A program made the position numbers and the translations under genes. Below, one piece after another: positions 12,881 through 25,890 of a stretch of DNA of 64,000 bases (position 1 is the first letter of the stretch; every line of letters starts with the position of its first letter). The stretch covers positions 16,844,691 through 16,908,690 of the forward strand of contig CP154955.1 in assembly GCA_039621445.1 (NCBI GenBank). Reading direction: 5' to 3'. The DNA is from Euglena gracilis (Eukaryota; Euglenida; Euglenophyceae; Euglenales). The notes below the pieces were generated by a model. The model did not search any database. It was not told the origin of the DNA and saw only the letters and a list, made by a program, of their open reading frames with translations.

Positions 12881-15818
12881 GTTGTGGCCAGGGGGCGAGC
12901 AGTGGGAGAAGAAGGGGGGGGGCAAGGAGGGGGGAAACCACCATACAGTGGTTTTGTAATGCGCGTGGTATCCCAATGTGTTGGCCCGCACGCGGAGTGC
13001 ACCTTCTGTGGGATGGGTTGCCCCCATGGGCCAAGCCCCCCTCCGTCTTGGGACCGTTCCCTGGTGGGGACCAGCGGCCAGCGACCGGCTTGAGGAAGCT
13101 CTGGCCACGGTCGCCTTTCTCATCCCACAGCGGCTGTGGTGCTTCTCGTCCCCTGCAGGTTGCGGTGCTTCTCGTCCAGGGGTTTCTGCAGCCGGAGGGG
13201 ACCCTACCCCAGGGGGGGGGTCGTCCATCCAGCCAGCACGTTTTTTCCAGACAGCAGCTCCTAGCCGGGCTGCGGACCCCCGGGGGGGGGGGTCCGCTGA
13301 ACAAATTCTTGAAAAGGAGGTCAAAAATGACCAAACATTGCCATTTTTGGTGGTTTTTGGTTCTTCTCCTCAAAAATCTAGATGAAATATGCCAATCTGG
13401 CAGGATTTGGCATATTTTGCTTGTTTTTGGGGTCCCGTCGGGTCCAGCTGCCCCCCCCCCCCTCGGACCCCCGTGGGACCTGCTGGCTGGCTGGACCCCT
13501 GTGGGGGTCCAGCCAGCACCTTTTCCCCAGAGCACCGTTTCCCTCGTCAGTACCTTTTTGCAGCTGGCCCGCGGGACCCTCCTTTGGGGTCCATAAGAAA
13601 ACCCCTGCGTCCCCCGGCGACGTTGCCCAGGATCAGACTGGGAAAGGGCTGGAGGTAGAGCTTTTTTAAGAGTTTTGTGACCTGGGGTGGGTGGGTCCCC
13701 CCACAAGAGTGAACAGAAATGCTGGCCAAAGGAAGCACAAAATTTGAAAAATTGATATCACAGACAATTGTGAACTTCTATTTGCGCATTTGGTCCTCCT
13801 TCCAGGGGAGGTCTTTCCGTATGCCAGCGTTGCGGTCATGTTGTGCTTTTCTGAACCTTATTACCCAATTTTTCATCAAATTGATGGACTTTGCCAAAGA
13901 AGTGATAGCCCAGCGATGTGCTTATTTTTTGAAGTCCGTTTCTTGCAAAAAGTATCATCCTCAGATGGATAATTTGAGCATTTGCAGAAAGGGCACTCCC
14001 GAAGAAATTGATAAAATGACACTCATTTCTGGCAAATCTTGCTCATTTTTGCCACTGTTGGCATCATGTTGCAAATGATTAGCAAAACACCAATTTTTTT
14101 TGACTCCAAAACTGACCCCTTCAATGTGGGTCCCCCCTCCGCACCTCCCCCCCCCTGGGTAATGGGTGGGTGCCCCCCCGGGTGGTGGGTGGGTGGATTG
14201 CTGGGTCCAGACCCTTCCCTTCCCCCGTGTCCTAAAAAAAAGACCTGTGGTTGGAGGATGCTGGCTTCCTGTTGCCTGGTTGCCCTCGGCTCCTTTGGTG
14301 TCAGGCCAACTGCGTTTGCCCGAATTTCCCCCCCTCCATTTGGGCTTAGCTATCAGGTTGCCCCACCGAAACTGGGAAACCTTGTGAGTGGTGGTAAGGC
14401 TGTGCGGAAGCTGTGGTTGGGGGCAGGAGAGGGGTTGCTGGGGCATTGGGGGGCCACCCACTTGACCCACGTTGCGAGAAAACAAGTGCACCAAAAGCTA
14501 CCCCCCAAAAACGGCACAAATCGGTGCCCCTGGAGCTGCTCACTATTGCTGCCGGTCGTTTGCTCACTCGATGGCCAATCCGAGCCACCTCAAGGAAACT
14601 ACAGGCATTAATGTTTTTTGAATGGGCCGAAGGTGGCACTCAAGCACCGCATTCCTTTGGATTCTGCTGTTTCTGACACTCTGCGACTCGGGACTGACCC
14701 TTGCATGTGTGTGGCGACTCTGACCTGCTTTATGTCTTCAATCACGACGTACGTCCAGTTTGTGACCTCATGTTGTTAATTGAGCTATGTATATTATTGC
14801 CAGAGTTGTGCATGTGTGTTTGAGTTTTGACCAGCAAATTTGGGTGTTTTTTTCCTTTGACACAAAGCAGCACTGCAGTACTGCAAGTACTGTCCACATC
14901 ACATCGCATATTGCAGAAGAGGGAAACACTTTTTTTTGTCGCGTTTAAGGAGTGGTGTAAGGAGTGGATCGACAGCAGTCTTTCTTTTTAGTCGGGTGCC
15001 TACCCCACGGGGGGGGTGTTAGGGGCAGGCACCCCATAGCCACCCCTGCCGACCTCCCGGGGGGGGGGTAGGGTTTCGGGGGTGGGTTGGGCAGGCACCC
15101 CTGTCCGGCGACCGATCCCGTTCTCTTTACCCTTTTGGCAAGGACCCACCCGACCCTGGGTATCCTGGGCCGCCCGGGGGGGGGGGTGTGCCTGCTATGG
15201 GCAGGCACCCTATAGCACCCCCCTTCCCCCCAGTCGGGGAAAAAAAGCCTGATCGGCAGAAACAAAGTTATGACAATGAAATTACAGGACAGGCAGTTTT
15301 TTTTGTCACTGTTTTGATCCTCAGATGCCATAGAGCCAGGGCAGCGGCTCGGCACTGATGCCAAGGGCTCTGTATGCAAAGGGTGTTTTTCTGATCAAAT
15401 CGATACTGCATTCCGTGAATGAACCAGAGTGCATTTATGTTTGAGCCTCATGGGACTTCATGAAATAGGCACAGGAAACTGACATTAATCGAAATAAAGG
15501 TACGAAGATGACAGCATTCATCAAGTAAATCTGTAGATATGGCTGGCGATCCCACCCCTAGAGAATTCCAGCTCCTTGATTGGAATTTAGAGTCGTTTTG
15601 TGTGGAAGAGACCTCGCTTGATGGTGATGGGCCCACAACGCTGATACCTGCCACTCACCGCCAATCCCAACAGGGCCAACCCTCTTCTCTCACCTTCAAA
15701 GTACGGGAGGCTGCTTGCACCAGCCGAGCAATGAGTCGGGGCTGGCACGGCCCCACCGCCGTGACCCCCCCCTTCCCCTCTTTCGCCGCAGACCCCGCGG
15801 GGGGCCGCATGGCTGGGG
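12881..15818. other. IFT54 3' region and intergenic spacer before delta-tubulin
   Basis: I see no exon with recognisable homology, although the last IFT54 exon must lie here or just after 12880. There are C/G runs, C-run/G-run hairpins (~13205-13300, ~15010-15075, ~15170-15195) and simple T runs. Open frames in this stretch are low-complexity or antisense. Confidence 0.4.
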
Positions 15819-18800
15819 ATGGCACTGGTCACGGTGCAGGTCGGCCAGTGCGGCAACCAGGTGGGGCGGGAGTTCTTGTCCGCCGTCGCGGCGGAGCTCC
15901 AGCAGCAGCCGCCCCGGACGGCCCTCTCAAAGGGGAGCGGGCGGTGGCGGGGAGGGTCATGGCGGCGGCGAAATAGCCACCGCTAAAAAGAAAACCTGAA
16001 TTGCATTTGATGGCCCATGAAGCGCAAACCTTTCTCCCCATGGGGTCCCCCCCCAGGTTGATCAACCTTGTCGATGTCGGCAGTGGAATTCCCTCGGGAG
16101 GGCGGTCCGCCGCCGGCAGATGAGCCCGCCGCGGGCTGGGACGTGTTCTTCCGCCTCTCCGCCAAGGACGGCCCTGTGGCCCGCTGCATCCAGGTGGACA
16201 TGGAGCCCAAGGTGGTCCAGGACAACCTCGCCTGGGCCGCCCGCCGAGGCCTGTTCTGCCCAGGCCTCTCCTCTCCACCATCTCCGCTGTCAAAGTTGTT
16301 ATCACACATACATTCATCTATTTATGTGTAGACATATAATTTTTGGACGTACACTGTAGTATAGTATACTGTAGTTTTTTATTGTGGGCTGTGTTTAAAT
16401 TCCTTGGTGAGTCGCCGGGCTTCTTTTCAAGGAAGTTCCCCAGGGGGGGTGCTATGGGCAGGCAGGGGGATATGGCACTTTCAACCTGGGAGGGGAGGGG
16501 GTCGGGTTTTGTGGTGGGCAGTGCTGTAGCACGGCCCCCAGTGCCCAAGGCGCCAGGGGGCGCCAGGAGGCGCCAGGGGCCTGAAAGTAGCCATTTTCAA
16601 GGGCCCCCGGCAGGATGTGCGTGCTATGGACAGGCACCCCACAGCACAAGCCCCCCCGGGGTTGTTAAAAAGCAGCCTTCAAGTCACCTCGAACCCTTCC
16701 CTGTTCATGTCTGTTCAACCAGGAAATGGGTGAGGGGACATTGACATCGTTGCCCTGACCCTGGGCAGGAGCCTGGAGGCGCTATGATCCCCACAACAGC
16801 CACGTGACTTCCCAGGAAGGCTCGCCCGGGACGCCATTGGCCCCTCCGGCCCATGCCGCGGTGCCGCCACACTGCATGCCACAGGCCGTCCCGCCGCCGG
16901 CCAACAACTGGGCCTTCGGCTACTCCCACAAGGCCCCGGAGTGCTCCGACGCGGTGGTGGCGATGGCCCAGCGGGACCGGGGCGTTCCTTAAGGACCTCC
17001 ACAGGACGTGGGGCACCGCCGCCGGGTCACGGTGTTGGGTTTGCTGCTGAGGTTCAGGCTGGCTGGCTCGAGCTTGGCCCTCGTCGAGGGTGGGAGGCGG
17101 AGCGCTTGGCGCGGGAAGCGCCCCGAGCGGGAGGCGGAGCGGGCGGACGGGGTGGGGGGGCTGCTGCTGCTCCACTCCCTGGCGGGCGGCACCGGGTCGG
17201 GGGTCGGGGCTTTCCTGACGGAGGCGATGCGGGACGCCTTCCCGTTTGGGCCACCGCCCCCTGCCCTGAACTTTTTTTTTCTACTTAGTTTCCGCTCGTC
17301 AACGTGTCTGCTCTGCTGATTTGCCAGGTTGGGTTTCATATCTTTGTATATGTGCTGGCGTTCGCGCATGCCTCTTCGACAGTGCCCGTGAGCCTTCTTT
17401 TTTTGTAGTCTCACATGAACACGGAAAGGAGAGCCGGGGTCGCCTTCCCTTCGGCCCTTCTGCCGGGGCGGGGGGCCAGGCCCCACGTACGCCGCTGCTG
17501 AACGCGGTGGTGTGGCCGTACGCGGGCGGCGAGGTGGTGTTGCAGAGCTACAACGCCGCGCTGTGCTTCGCCGCGCTGCAGCACTGCAGCGACGGCCTCC
17601 TCGTGTTCTCCAACCGGGCTTCTTCTTCTTCCTCCTTAATGAAGACCAGAAGGGAATCTTAACCCTCTCCACAGGCAGTCGCTGAGCTTCCTTGGCCAAG
17701 GCCCTAAACTCCCTGCTGGGGGTTGTGAGCCTTCTTTGAGCCAGCAACCCGTGGTAATAGGCACCCCTCCAGGTTGGGCCCTATGGGGTGGTCGGCCCCC
17801 CCCCCTCCCTTGGCTTCTGCTTCAGGGTTTCAGGGTTTGCAATCCCCCCACCCCGGGGGGGGGGGGGGCTTGACTGCAGCTGGTCCAAATATGGCCAGTA
17901 GAAATCTTAGTGGACCCTCCCCCGGGTGGGGGGGACGGGTCTGCTAGCAGGGCCAGCTGGTGGAAAACTTTTTCTAGTGACTGGCGTAATAGAAGTAATC
18001 TGCCAAAGATTTTTTGGACCCCAAAAACTTGCCAAAAATGCTTATCCTCGGACATCTTTGGGATTTTTTTTTGGAACGATATCAGCCGAACACAGTAAAA
18101 ACCTCATTCCCACCTGAGCGCACAGCACCAAGAAAATGAGCCCCGGACCCCCCCTGGGGGGGGGGCAGAGGGGGGCCTGTTTGATTTGATTTGATTGATG
18201 TGATTTTGCCAGTGCCCGGCAAAATCAGATTTCGTGGATCCCCGGGGTCCTCAAGCAATAGCCTGCCCTCCCCCCCCACCACACCAGCCTGGTAAGTGGT
18301 GGGGGTGTTTTGAACCTCCACCAATCCTTCCCGCCCATCCCTGCCCCACACGGTCGAACCGCGGCCCGGCCGCAACGACAAGCTGCACCGGGTGTGCGAG
18401 CGCAGCCTGCGGGTGGAGCGGCCGGGCTTCGGTGACCTCAATGGGGTGATCGCCCGGGACCTCGCCGGCCTGCTGCTGCCCTCCCGCCACCTGCTGGTGC
18501 CCCCTGCCGACCAGGATGTGCCGGGCAACGGGTGTTTTTGTTGCTTTCGGCCCACACTCACGCGACAGATGTGTGTGCAGGGGGGACTCCATATTCCCGG
18601 ATAATCTGGATAATTTGTTTTTTCCCAGAACACAAAAAATAAAACGCCCAGAAGAACATTTTTTTCGTTGTTGTGTTGTTGTTGTTGTTGTTGGTGTTGG
18701 TTGTTGTGGTTGTTGTGGTTGTGGTTGTGGCTGTGGCTGTGCCGTGGCTGTGGCCGTGGTCGTGGTCGTGGCCGTGGTCGTGGTTGTGGTCGTGGTTGTG

Positions 18801-18878
18801 GTCGTGGTTGTGGCTGTGGTTGTGTTGTTGTTGTTGTTGTTGTTGTTATTGTTGTTGTTATTGTTGTTGTTGTTGTTG

Positions 18879-18934
<56 letters not shown>

Positions 18935-19871
18935 ACCCCTAACCCCTTGGGGGCGTCTCCAGCACCTTTTTCCAGCTGGCCGCCAGCCCCCCCCCCAGGT
19001 CTTTGAGAGATTCCCTTGGGGGGATAACTAAAAAGTCTGTGAGAGTGCGATACAGTCCAATCTCTTTTTTTTGCACAATTCCTCATAGTCCCAATTTAGA
19101 CCATTTTTTGATTTAATTTGATTCACTTTGGAGCCATTACATGCCATTTTGGGCCAATTTCATTTAAACCCCCCCCCCAAAAATAAGACCCCCCCCAAAA
19201 ATAAGACCCCCCCCAAAAATAAGCCCCCCCCCCTGGGCCGATCCAGCAAAAATCCAAAATAAGACCCCCCCCATAAATAAGACCCCCCCTGACGGCGCGA
19301 AGCGCCGGGGACGGTGAAAATTTTCCCTGAGAAATTGCCAAAAACCCAATTTTCACACACAAATGATGAAATTTCAAAAAATTTCAGATTCTTGGAGTGC
19401 AAAAAACATGCTAAATGTCAACTTACACCAATTTACACATGGCGCGAAGCGCCGAAGGAAAATTTTTAGTGTTTTTGGGAACCTGAAAAATGATGTTTTT
19501 TTCGGGCCCGGGTCGGTCAAGAAAAAATCCAAAAATAAGACCCCCCCCAAAAATAAGACCCCCCCTGGAGGTTTCCAGCAATGGACCCAAAAATAAGACC
19601 CGGGTCTTATTTTTGGGGGGGGGTTTATATGAGGTCAATCGGGCTATTTTTTGAGTTATCCTGGACAAGTTTGTGCCATTTTTGGGCATCTTGGTCCAGT
19701 ATTTCAACCAAAATACAGGTTTCTGACCTGGTATGAATGCCAACAACAGCCGTTTTGCTCAATTCTAAACCGCACTTTTTCGTATAATCCCATAATACCC
19801 TATAATTTTCGCTTTTTTGGAAAATATTGCTGCCTCATTCCCCCCTTGCATGTGTATTTTATGGTTGTGCA

Positions 19872-19946
<75 letters not shown>

Positions 19947-22900
19947 CGCGCGCGTGCGCGCGTTGTGTCCCCATGACCTGGACGACAGGTAGCCCGAGGA
20001 GGTTCTACCACCGTTGCAAGACCGTTCCTGTCAGACCGATTCTGTGGGTGGACCAGCAGATGTCCCCAGTGCACGGCCACCCTCTCCGAGCGTGGCCACT
20101 GTGAAGGATAGCCACCAACTCCAGACCAGGTTTCTATCAGGCATTTACCTTGCTGAAAGTGAGAAACCATTGCCTCTGATTGTGGTTCGTTTTCATTTTG
20201 GGAGGTGGTGCTACTGTGTGTGCTTGTGTGTGTGTGTGTGTGTGTGTGTGTGCTCGAGTGTATGTGCATCCTGTTTGCGTCTGGCGTATATTTCTACTGT
20301 GTGTTGCTGTCTCCAGTGTGAGTGAATGAGTGGGTGGTGGATGAGTGAGCTGAGAGAGCGATGGATGGGTATGTGTGTGCGTGAGCCAGTTTGTTTCCAC
20401 GTGTGGGTGTGTGTGTTGTGTGTGTGTATTCTTGCCTGGCTGTTCGTTAATGTGCGGGCTTGCCGGTATTTGGTGTTTACATCCCCCCCTTGTCCTTGAC
20501 ACACCTGGTCCATGACACACCTCCCTTGTCAACCGCACTTTTCCTGTACCCAAAGTGCCATTTCCTTTATGGTACACACCCCTGTCAATCGCAATTTCTC
20601 CGTATTTTGGTGTGCCAAGGACAGGGGGGGGATGTACTGATTGACTTCTAGGATTTCCAAACCCAACATCCCCAAGTCTTTCCCTTGACTCTGCCCGGGA
20701 GCCTGTTCTCCCAGCCTTAGTGCGACGCCGGTCGACCACCCCGGCAGCGCCCCCACCGGCGCCCTGGCGCCTCGGGCGGGGGACACGGCCCCTCGCTGAC
20801 CTGCAGCGGCTGGTGTTCCGGGGGTCGCTTAGCCGGAGGGGACCCCACTACCCAGGGGGGGGTCCATCCAGGCTGGGGAAGCAACAAAAGAGCACTGGTG
20901 TCAGGGGCCCCTGGCCACTCACCACACAAACTTGGCCAGAAGCAAAGTTGGCGCCGGCCGTGAACAGACAAGAAGCCTGAGTGCAACTGAGGGGGGGGGG
21001 TCCATCCAGGTGGACACCTATTTCTTGGCCAGCTCGGAGTTCCAACCCCTGCGCTGGATCCCTCCCTCTGGGGTACTCCCTGAGCGACGCCAGGCAGGGG
21101 TTCGCCCACCCGGCGTACAAGGTCGGCACGCTGCACTGTACGCCCCGCATCCCCGGCCACCACGTCAACTTCTCCTTCCAGTCCAGGGCCCGCCCCCATG
21201 GTCCCGTGCAGCACACTTCGGGCACCAAAAAAATAGGACTTTTTTTTGAAGGAACTTCTTTCCAGGCTGAAAATCCTCCCCCCTTAGGCTAGTCAGCACC
21301 TTGCGCCAGAGTGCCCCTTTTCACCGGATTTAGTGGCCACTTCGGGGTCCTCCAGGGCTTGGGCTGTCCTCAGGTGACCCGCACAGGCTTCCCATTTGGG
21401 GTGGAGACGTGCGGCAATCGTCAATGTCAGACAAGTGGCTGTTGCGACCGATGCGATTGCCTTCGCCTTTGTAGATTTCACAGCAGCGGTGGTGGATGGG
21501 CCGGCCTCTGGTGTGACGTGGCCCGGCATCTTGAAGGAGCTGCGCCTCATGGCGCTCTACGGCGATGCCGAGCAGGTCCCCGGTGTGGCCCCTGGCTCAT
21601 CCCAGGGGGCAGCCATCCTGGAAACTGGACCCCCCACCTTTTTTTCCCCCAGCGGTGCCATTTTTAGGCCATAATTTCCTTGTACGGTGTTATGGTGAAG
21701 GTCACACCTCCCCCCCCCCCCCCGGCATTCTTTTGTCCTGCCCCTGGGGGGGCGCTGGAGTCATGTGTTTCGCCCAACCGTCTCGACCTGTCCCCAGGCC
21801 CCTGACCCCACCGCCGCCAGCGCCGGGGCCCTGGGGCGACCGGGACCGGGCGGCCACGGTGCAGGGCTTTCGCAGCGTGGGGGCCTTCACCACGCTGCGG
21901 GGGGTGGACCTCCACCGGCCGGGGGCGGCCGACCTCTCCCTGCTGCAGGAGCCGGCCTTCGGCCCGGCCGCCGACCCGGCCAGGCCCGGGAGCGTGCAGC
22001 CCCCCGTCACTGCTGAGGTTCAGATACGGTGTTTGTGTTGGTGCTGCTGTGAGACTGCCCGGAAGAAGTCGTGTGGTAGTACAGGTGCAGGCATTTCTGG
22101 GTGAGGCTGGAGATAGCGACGGGGGGCCCGACCCCCGGGCCTGCCGGCGACCGGCCTGCCCCACGCCGCCGTCTCGTCGCAGCCGTTCCAGAAGTACAAC
22201 CGCCACGGCTGCTGCCTTGTGAACTCCCAGGCGGTCATCGGTCCCGCTGGGGCTGGCACCCCTCCTCCCAACGCCACTGTCTCGCCCAGCTGCAAACAAA
22301 ATCTTTCCAACAAGCACATCTGTGTGCCTAAGGTCCAGGCCATACAATCACTTAGTCACTGCCCCCCCCCCCCCACCCCACGGGGTGGGTGACTCAGTGT
22401 GACTGACTGACAGGGATAGATGGGAAGCTCTCTGGTTTTGAGGTGGGTGGTAGGGGACCCCCCCCCCCCAGACGTTGGGAGGGTGTTCAGACCCCCCACC
22501 CCCCTCCTCTGCAGGTTCCAAACAGCGAAAATCTTTCTTTTGCAGCTGCGTGCCGGAAAATGAGCAAAAATGCCCTTTCCCCTCACTTTTGAACATAAGA
22601 CACTTTTTTTAATGTTTGCATTATTTTCAGGTGAAAAAATGTTCAAGGATTTCAAAAATGTGCATTTTGATTTATTTTCAAAGAGAAATTTGGGGATTTT
22701 CCAACAATTTTCGCCTGGTATTCGGCTCTTTGCCTGTCAACAAAACCCAGAATTTTCTCGGCCCCTTACAGTTTGAGGTTGGAGGGGGGTCAGACCACTT
22801 TGGTGGTTTTTTGCCGACTCCCAGGGGTGTACCGGAAGCTACGTTGCAGGAGGGCGATCGAACCCTACCCACCACAGCACCGCGCAGAAGTGACCCCCCT

Positions 22901-23075
22901 GGGGGGTCAACATTGGCTGGTCGGCAGCCCCGCCTCACCCAGGCAATGCTGGACAGCGCCACGGAGAAGTACGCGGTGGGGGCGTACCTGCACCACTTCC
23001 AGAAGTACGGCGTCGGGGCGGACGTGTTCGAGGACAGCTTCGCGGTGCTGCAGCGGGTCATAGACGACTATGAGA
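15819..23075 (+). CDS. TUBD1: Delta-tubulin, multi-exon
   Basis: Delta-tubulin is needed for triplet microtubules in basal bodies and centrioles. The ATG at 15819 opens MALVTVQVGQCGNQVGREF, the tubulin N-terminus. Later exons in order: ~16065-16255 (GPVARCIQVDMEPKVVQ), ~16885-16990 (NNWAFGYSHKAPE), ~17100-17246 (HSLAGGTGSGVGAF, the nucleotide-binding glycine loop), 17480-~17620 (VVWPYAGGEVVLQSYNAAL), ~18355-18530 (LHRVCERSL..FGDLNGVIARDL), ~20720-20820, 21010-~21060 (EFQPLRW), ~21495-21575 (TWPGILKELRLMALYG), 21798-~22020 (VGAFTTLRGVDL), 22183-22233 (PFQKYNRHGCCLVNSQ) and 22943-~23075 (YLHHFQKYGVGADVFEDSF). The matches to delta rather than alpha, beta or gamma tubulin are TWPG.LK, the QKY...LVNSQ block and the C-terminus. 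Several splice sites are uncertain, notably around 17.6/18.35 kb where no clean acceptor is visible. The true stop just after the last exon is not fixed. Confidence 0.9.
18667..18934. repeat. (TTG)n / (GTGGTC..)n / (TGC)n trinucleotide microsatellite
   Basis: About 270 bp of TTG repeats grade through GTGGTTGTGGC variants into a pure TGC run. It lies in the delta-tubulin intron after the exon at ~18530. The six-frame poly-Cys, poly-Leu, poly-Val and poly-Ala readings are artefacts of the repeat. Confidence 0.95.
19170..19290. repeat. Cluster of AAAAATAAGACCCCCCCC units
   Basis: Several near-identical units of AAAAATAAGAC followed by a C-run stand here. More occur at ~19535-19615 (the last forming an inverted pair GACCCGGGTCTTATTTTTGGG), ~24470-24550, ~24975-25045 and ~43105-43510. 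Some are followed by a GCGCGAAGCGCC hairpin (~19293, ~19440). It is a dispersed repeat family in introns and spacers. Confidence 0.7.
19872..19962. repeat. (CT)n(GT)n(GC)n dinucleotide microsatellite
   Basis: A compound run of CT, then GT, then GC dinucleotides in a delta-tubulin intron. A second, shorter GT run is at ~20217-20253. Confidence 0.95.
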
Positions 23076-23079
23076 CCCC

Positions 23080-25890
23080 TGGGGCCGCTTGGCCGCTTGG
23101 GGGGGGGGGGCGGTGCTTGTCAGTGCTTGGTGAGAAGAGGGGGCTGGTCTTCCCCCTGCCGTCAGGGACAAAGCAGTCACGGACAAAGCAGTGGGGTCGT
23201 GCGGCAGTAAGCGGTCCCCGGCCTGCAACCTGGGCGGCCGGTAATGGAAGTGTCCCATACGTCGCGCGAGGGCGGAAGCCGGCTCGCCGCGCCGCTGCCT
23301 TTCTATCCCGACGGACCACAGCCGCAGCCCTCGACCACCAATCAACCGTCACCACCGAAGCACCGACGTATGGCGGTGCTGCTTTCGGCTTTGTTCGGCG
23401 TTCTTTGGTGGGCGTGGGAAATTTGCTTGACGTTCCCCACACGTGCAACGCTTCCCTCATCAGTCTGTTTTTGAAAAATAAACAACTTGGGGGCTGTTGT
23501 CCCCCTGTGTTGAAGCAGCTTGATCACTCCGCAGCAAACAGCCAGAACAATTTGTCAGTTTTAGCCGGAATTCTTTTTGATCCCTCAAAGGCATGCATTT
23601 GTTGTACCTGTGTTGTAGCATTAGTAGTAGTAAATTAACAGGTCCTTCCTCCCAGAACGGAACTTGGGGTGGGGTGGCTGGGTGCGTCCAGTGTCTGGAT
23701 AAAAAAATTCAGACAAAGTATTATCAAGTAATTGATTACAACAGTGATTGTGGTACAGTGATTCCGGAGTACTGCAAAACGTTCCGTGACCCTGGAAAAA
23801 AGAAGCGTTTTGTTTTTCCTGGAGACATCCTCACCCCCAACCCTTTTAAATTTTCTATGAAGACCCCAAGCTTCCTCCTTCTCAGTGGTATCCATACAAA
23901 ATTAAACGGCAGGCGGAGAGGGATGTGCTCGTTTTTCCAAACATTTGGCAATCCTTCAAGAACGTTGATTTCCCATATGGGGTGACAATCTGGGAAGCCG
24001 CGAAGTCCCACCCCCTCAAGTGTTCTCCTCACTGTCCTCTTTGGCAGCCAATCTTGCATTTCGGTGGTGCATTTGCGCAGTTAGGGGTTCTGTTGGTTTT
24101 TGCATTACTGCTGACACACTGTCCTCTGTTTTTGGGCAGCCCATATTCCGGGGTTGAAACCCAATGAAAAGACAAGATTTTTCGCCTTCCGCAATACGAC
24201 ACCAAGTTTTGTTTCCCCTGGGTCTCCTGAGGAACAACCCGAAAAAATAACATGAAAAACTTGGTCTTGTATCCCTGAGTGGCAACTGCAAGCGCCAGGT
24301 GGCATTCTTGAGGTTGGGTGACATATCTCTCTGCCCTGCGCGGTTGCATTGAGTGCCTTTATCACACAAACAAATGTCGGAGGTGGAAACGGTGTTTTGG
24401 AGAAACGTGCCATTCGTTGTTGATGGATGGTGATTGTGTACACAGTGGGAAGGAATTCCTGACCCCCTCCCAAATAAGACCCTGGGTCTGCTTTTTGGGT
24501 CCGTTGCTGAAAATCCCAAAGGGGGGTCTTATTCTTTGGGGGTCTATTTTTTTTGGATTTTTGCTGAAAAAATTTAACCGAACAGAAAACTCTCCGCGGG
24601 AGGGTGCCAAAAATGAGGGCCAGGAAAGGGCGATTTTTAGCAACGAGCAAAAAAATATCTCAAAATGCCAATTTTGACGCATGCAACTCTGTGAATTTCC
24701 GTGAATTTCCGTGATCTCTGTGAAAATGGCCTCCCACCCATTTCCGTGATCCTCCGTGAATTTTCGTGAATTTCATTTTCCGGAAATGGGAGGATCCCTG
24801 TAGAAAATCATTTCGGTGCATTGACATAATTGCAAAAAATGTCCATTTCTTCCAGTCAAAGTGACCACCAATGTTAACAGGGAGGAGTGCAGCACCGTAG
24901 GAATAAACAGAGGGAATAATATGACAGTTTTATGGAATCAGTTCTCCCCCTGCCGATTTTCAGCAAAAATCCAAAAAAATAGACCCCCCCCCCCAAGAAG
25001 ACCCCACCCTCGGAATTTTTTGGGGAAATCCAAAATAGCCCCCCCCCAAAGCTGTGAAAATTTTGGGTGATTTTTTTGACAGTTTTCAATGTTTTGACCG
25101 ATGAGGTGGAGGGTTTGGGAGAAATTGTTCGTGTTTTTTTTGCACGTGCCTTGCTTGCTTTCGCAATTTTTTTGATTTTCAATGCGCACATGGTTTGCTT
25201 TTTCGGACAGAAAATGCTTTCCAATTTCGAACTCTCGCATGTGGGTTTTTTGTTACATTGTAGCATGCATTCAGTTGGATTGCAAGCCGGGTGGGTGCCA
25301 TGTGTCACCTTCATTTTTGACAATATTGGCAAGGTTTTTCATTTTTAAAATGATTTTTATTTTCCTTTTGCACACCTTGCCAGGCAATCTCCAGAATAAT
25401 TTGGAAAAACAGTCTGCTGCCGCAACCGCCCAAACATGGCTCCGGTGCAGAATGGAGTGCGACTTTCGACTTTTTTTTTGAAAAAGCAAATTCAAGGAAG
25501 TTCATGGAACTTCACAGAAAATCACAGAAAATCATGGATACATTTTGCCTCGGCCAACATGGAAATGGGAGGAACCCTGTTTTCCCTGTTTTTTTTTCTT
25601 CTGGAACCTGAACAGCTGACACTTCTGAATTAGGAGCACACTGGAAATACAGTATCCGAAATGTGAATTTGCAAAAGCATTCACAGCCAGTATGGTGCCC
25701 TGCATTTCTTGACTGAATATTGGGGGGGGGGCGAGGGATTTTCAACCCATTTTTGTCAAGAACAGAACCTTTCATTGGCGTTTCTTCTGGATTTTTCATG
25801 TGCAAATCGTTTTTTTTTTTTTTCACAGCCTCAACTGTGGGTTGGGTTGCCGTGGGAGGTTGGCTCCCTGTTTGGTTGGCTGGCCGTGGC
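23080..25890. other. Intergenic stretch downstream of delta-tubulin
   Basis: One long open frame runs on from the last tubulin exon to 23638, but beyond ~23075 it shows no homology and is probably not coding. The rest is AT-rich spacer with AATAAGACC/C-run units and, at ~24690-24770, a cluster of CCGTGAATTT and CCGTGATCT repeats. No gene was recognised. Confidence 0.4.

Noticed and set aside
18082-19086. Long minus-strand frame with poly-Ala, poly-Thr and His/Asn runs
   Set aside because: It is the antisense of the TTG/TGC microsatellite and of a delta-tubulin exon.
22616-23638. Single 340-residue protein
   Set aside because: Only the part from 22943 to about 23075 matches delta-tubulin. 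The rest is intron read-through on the left and untranslated or unrelated sequence on the right.
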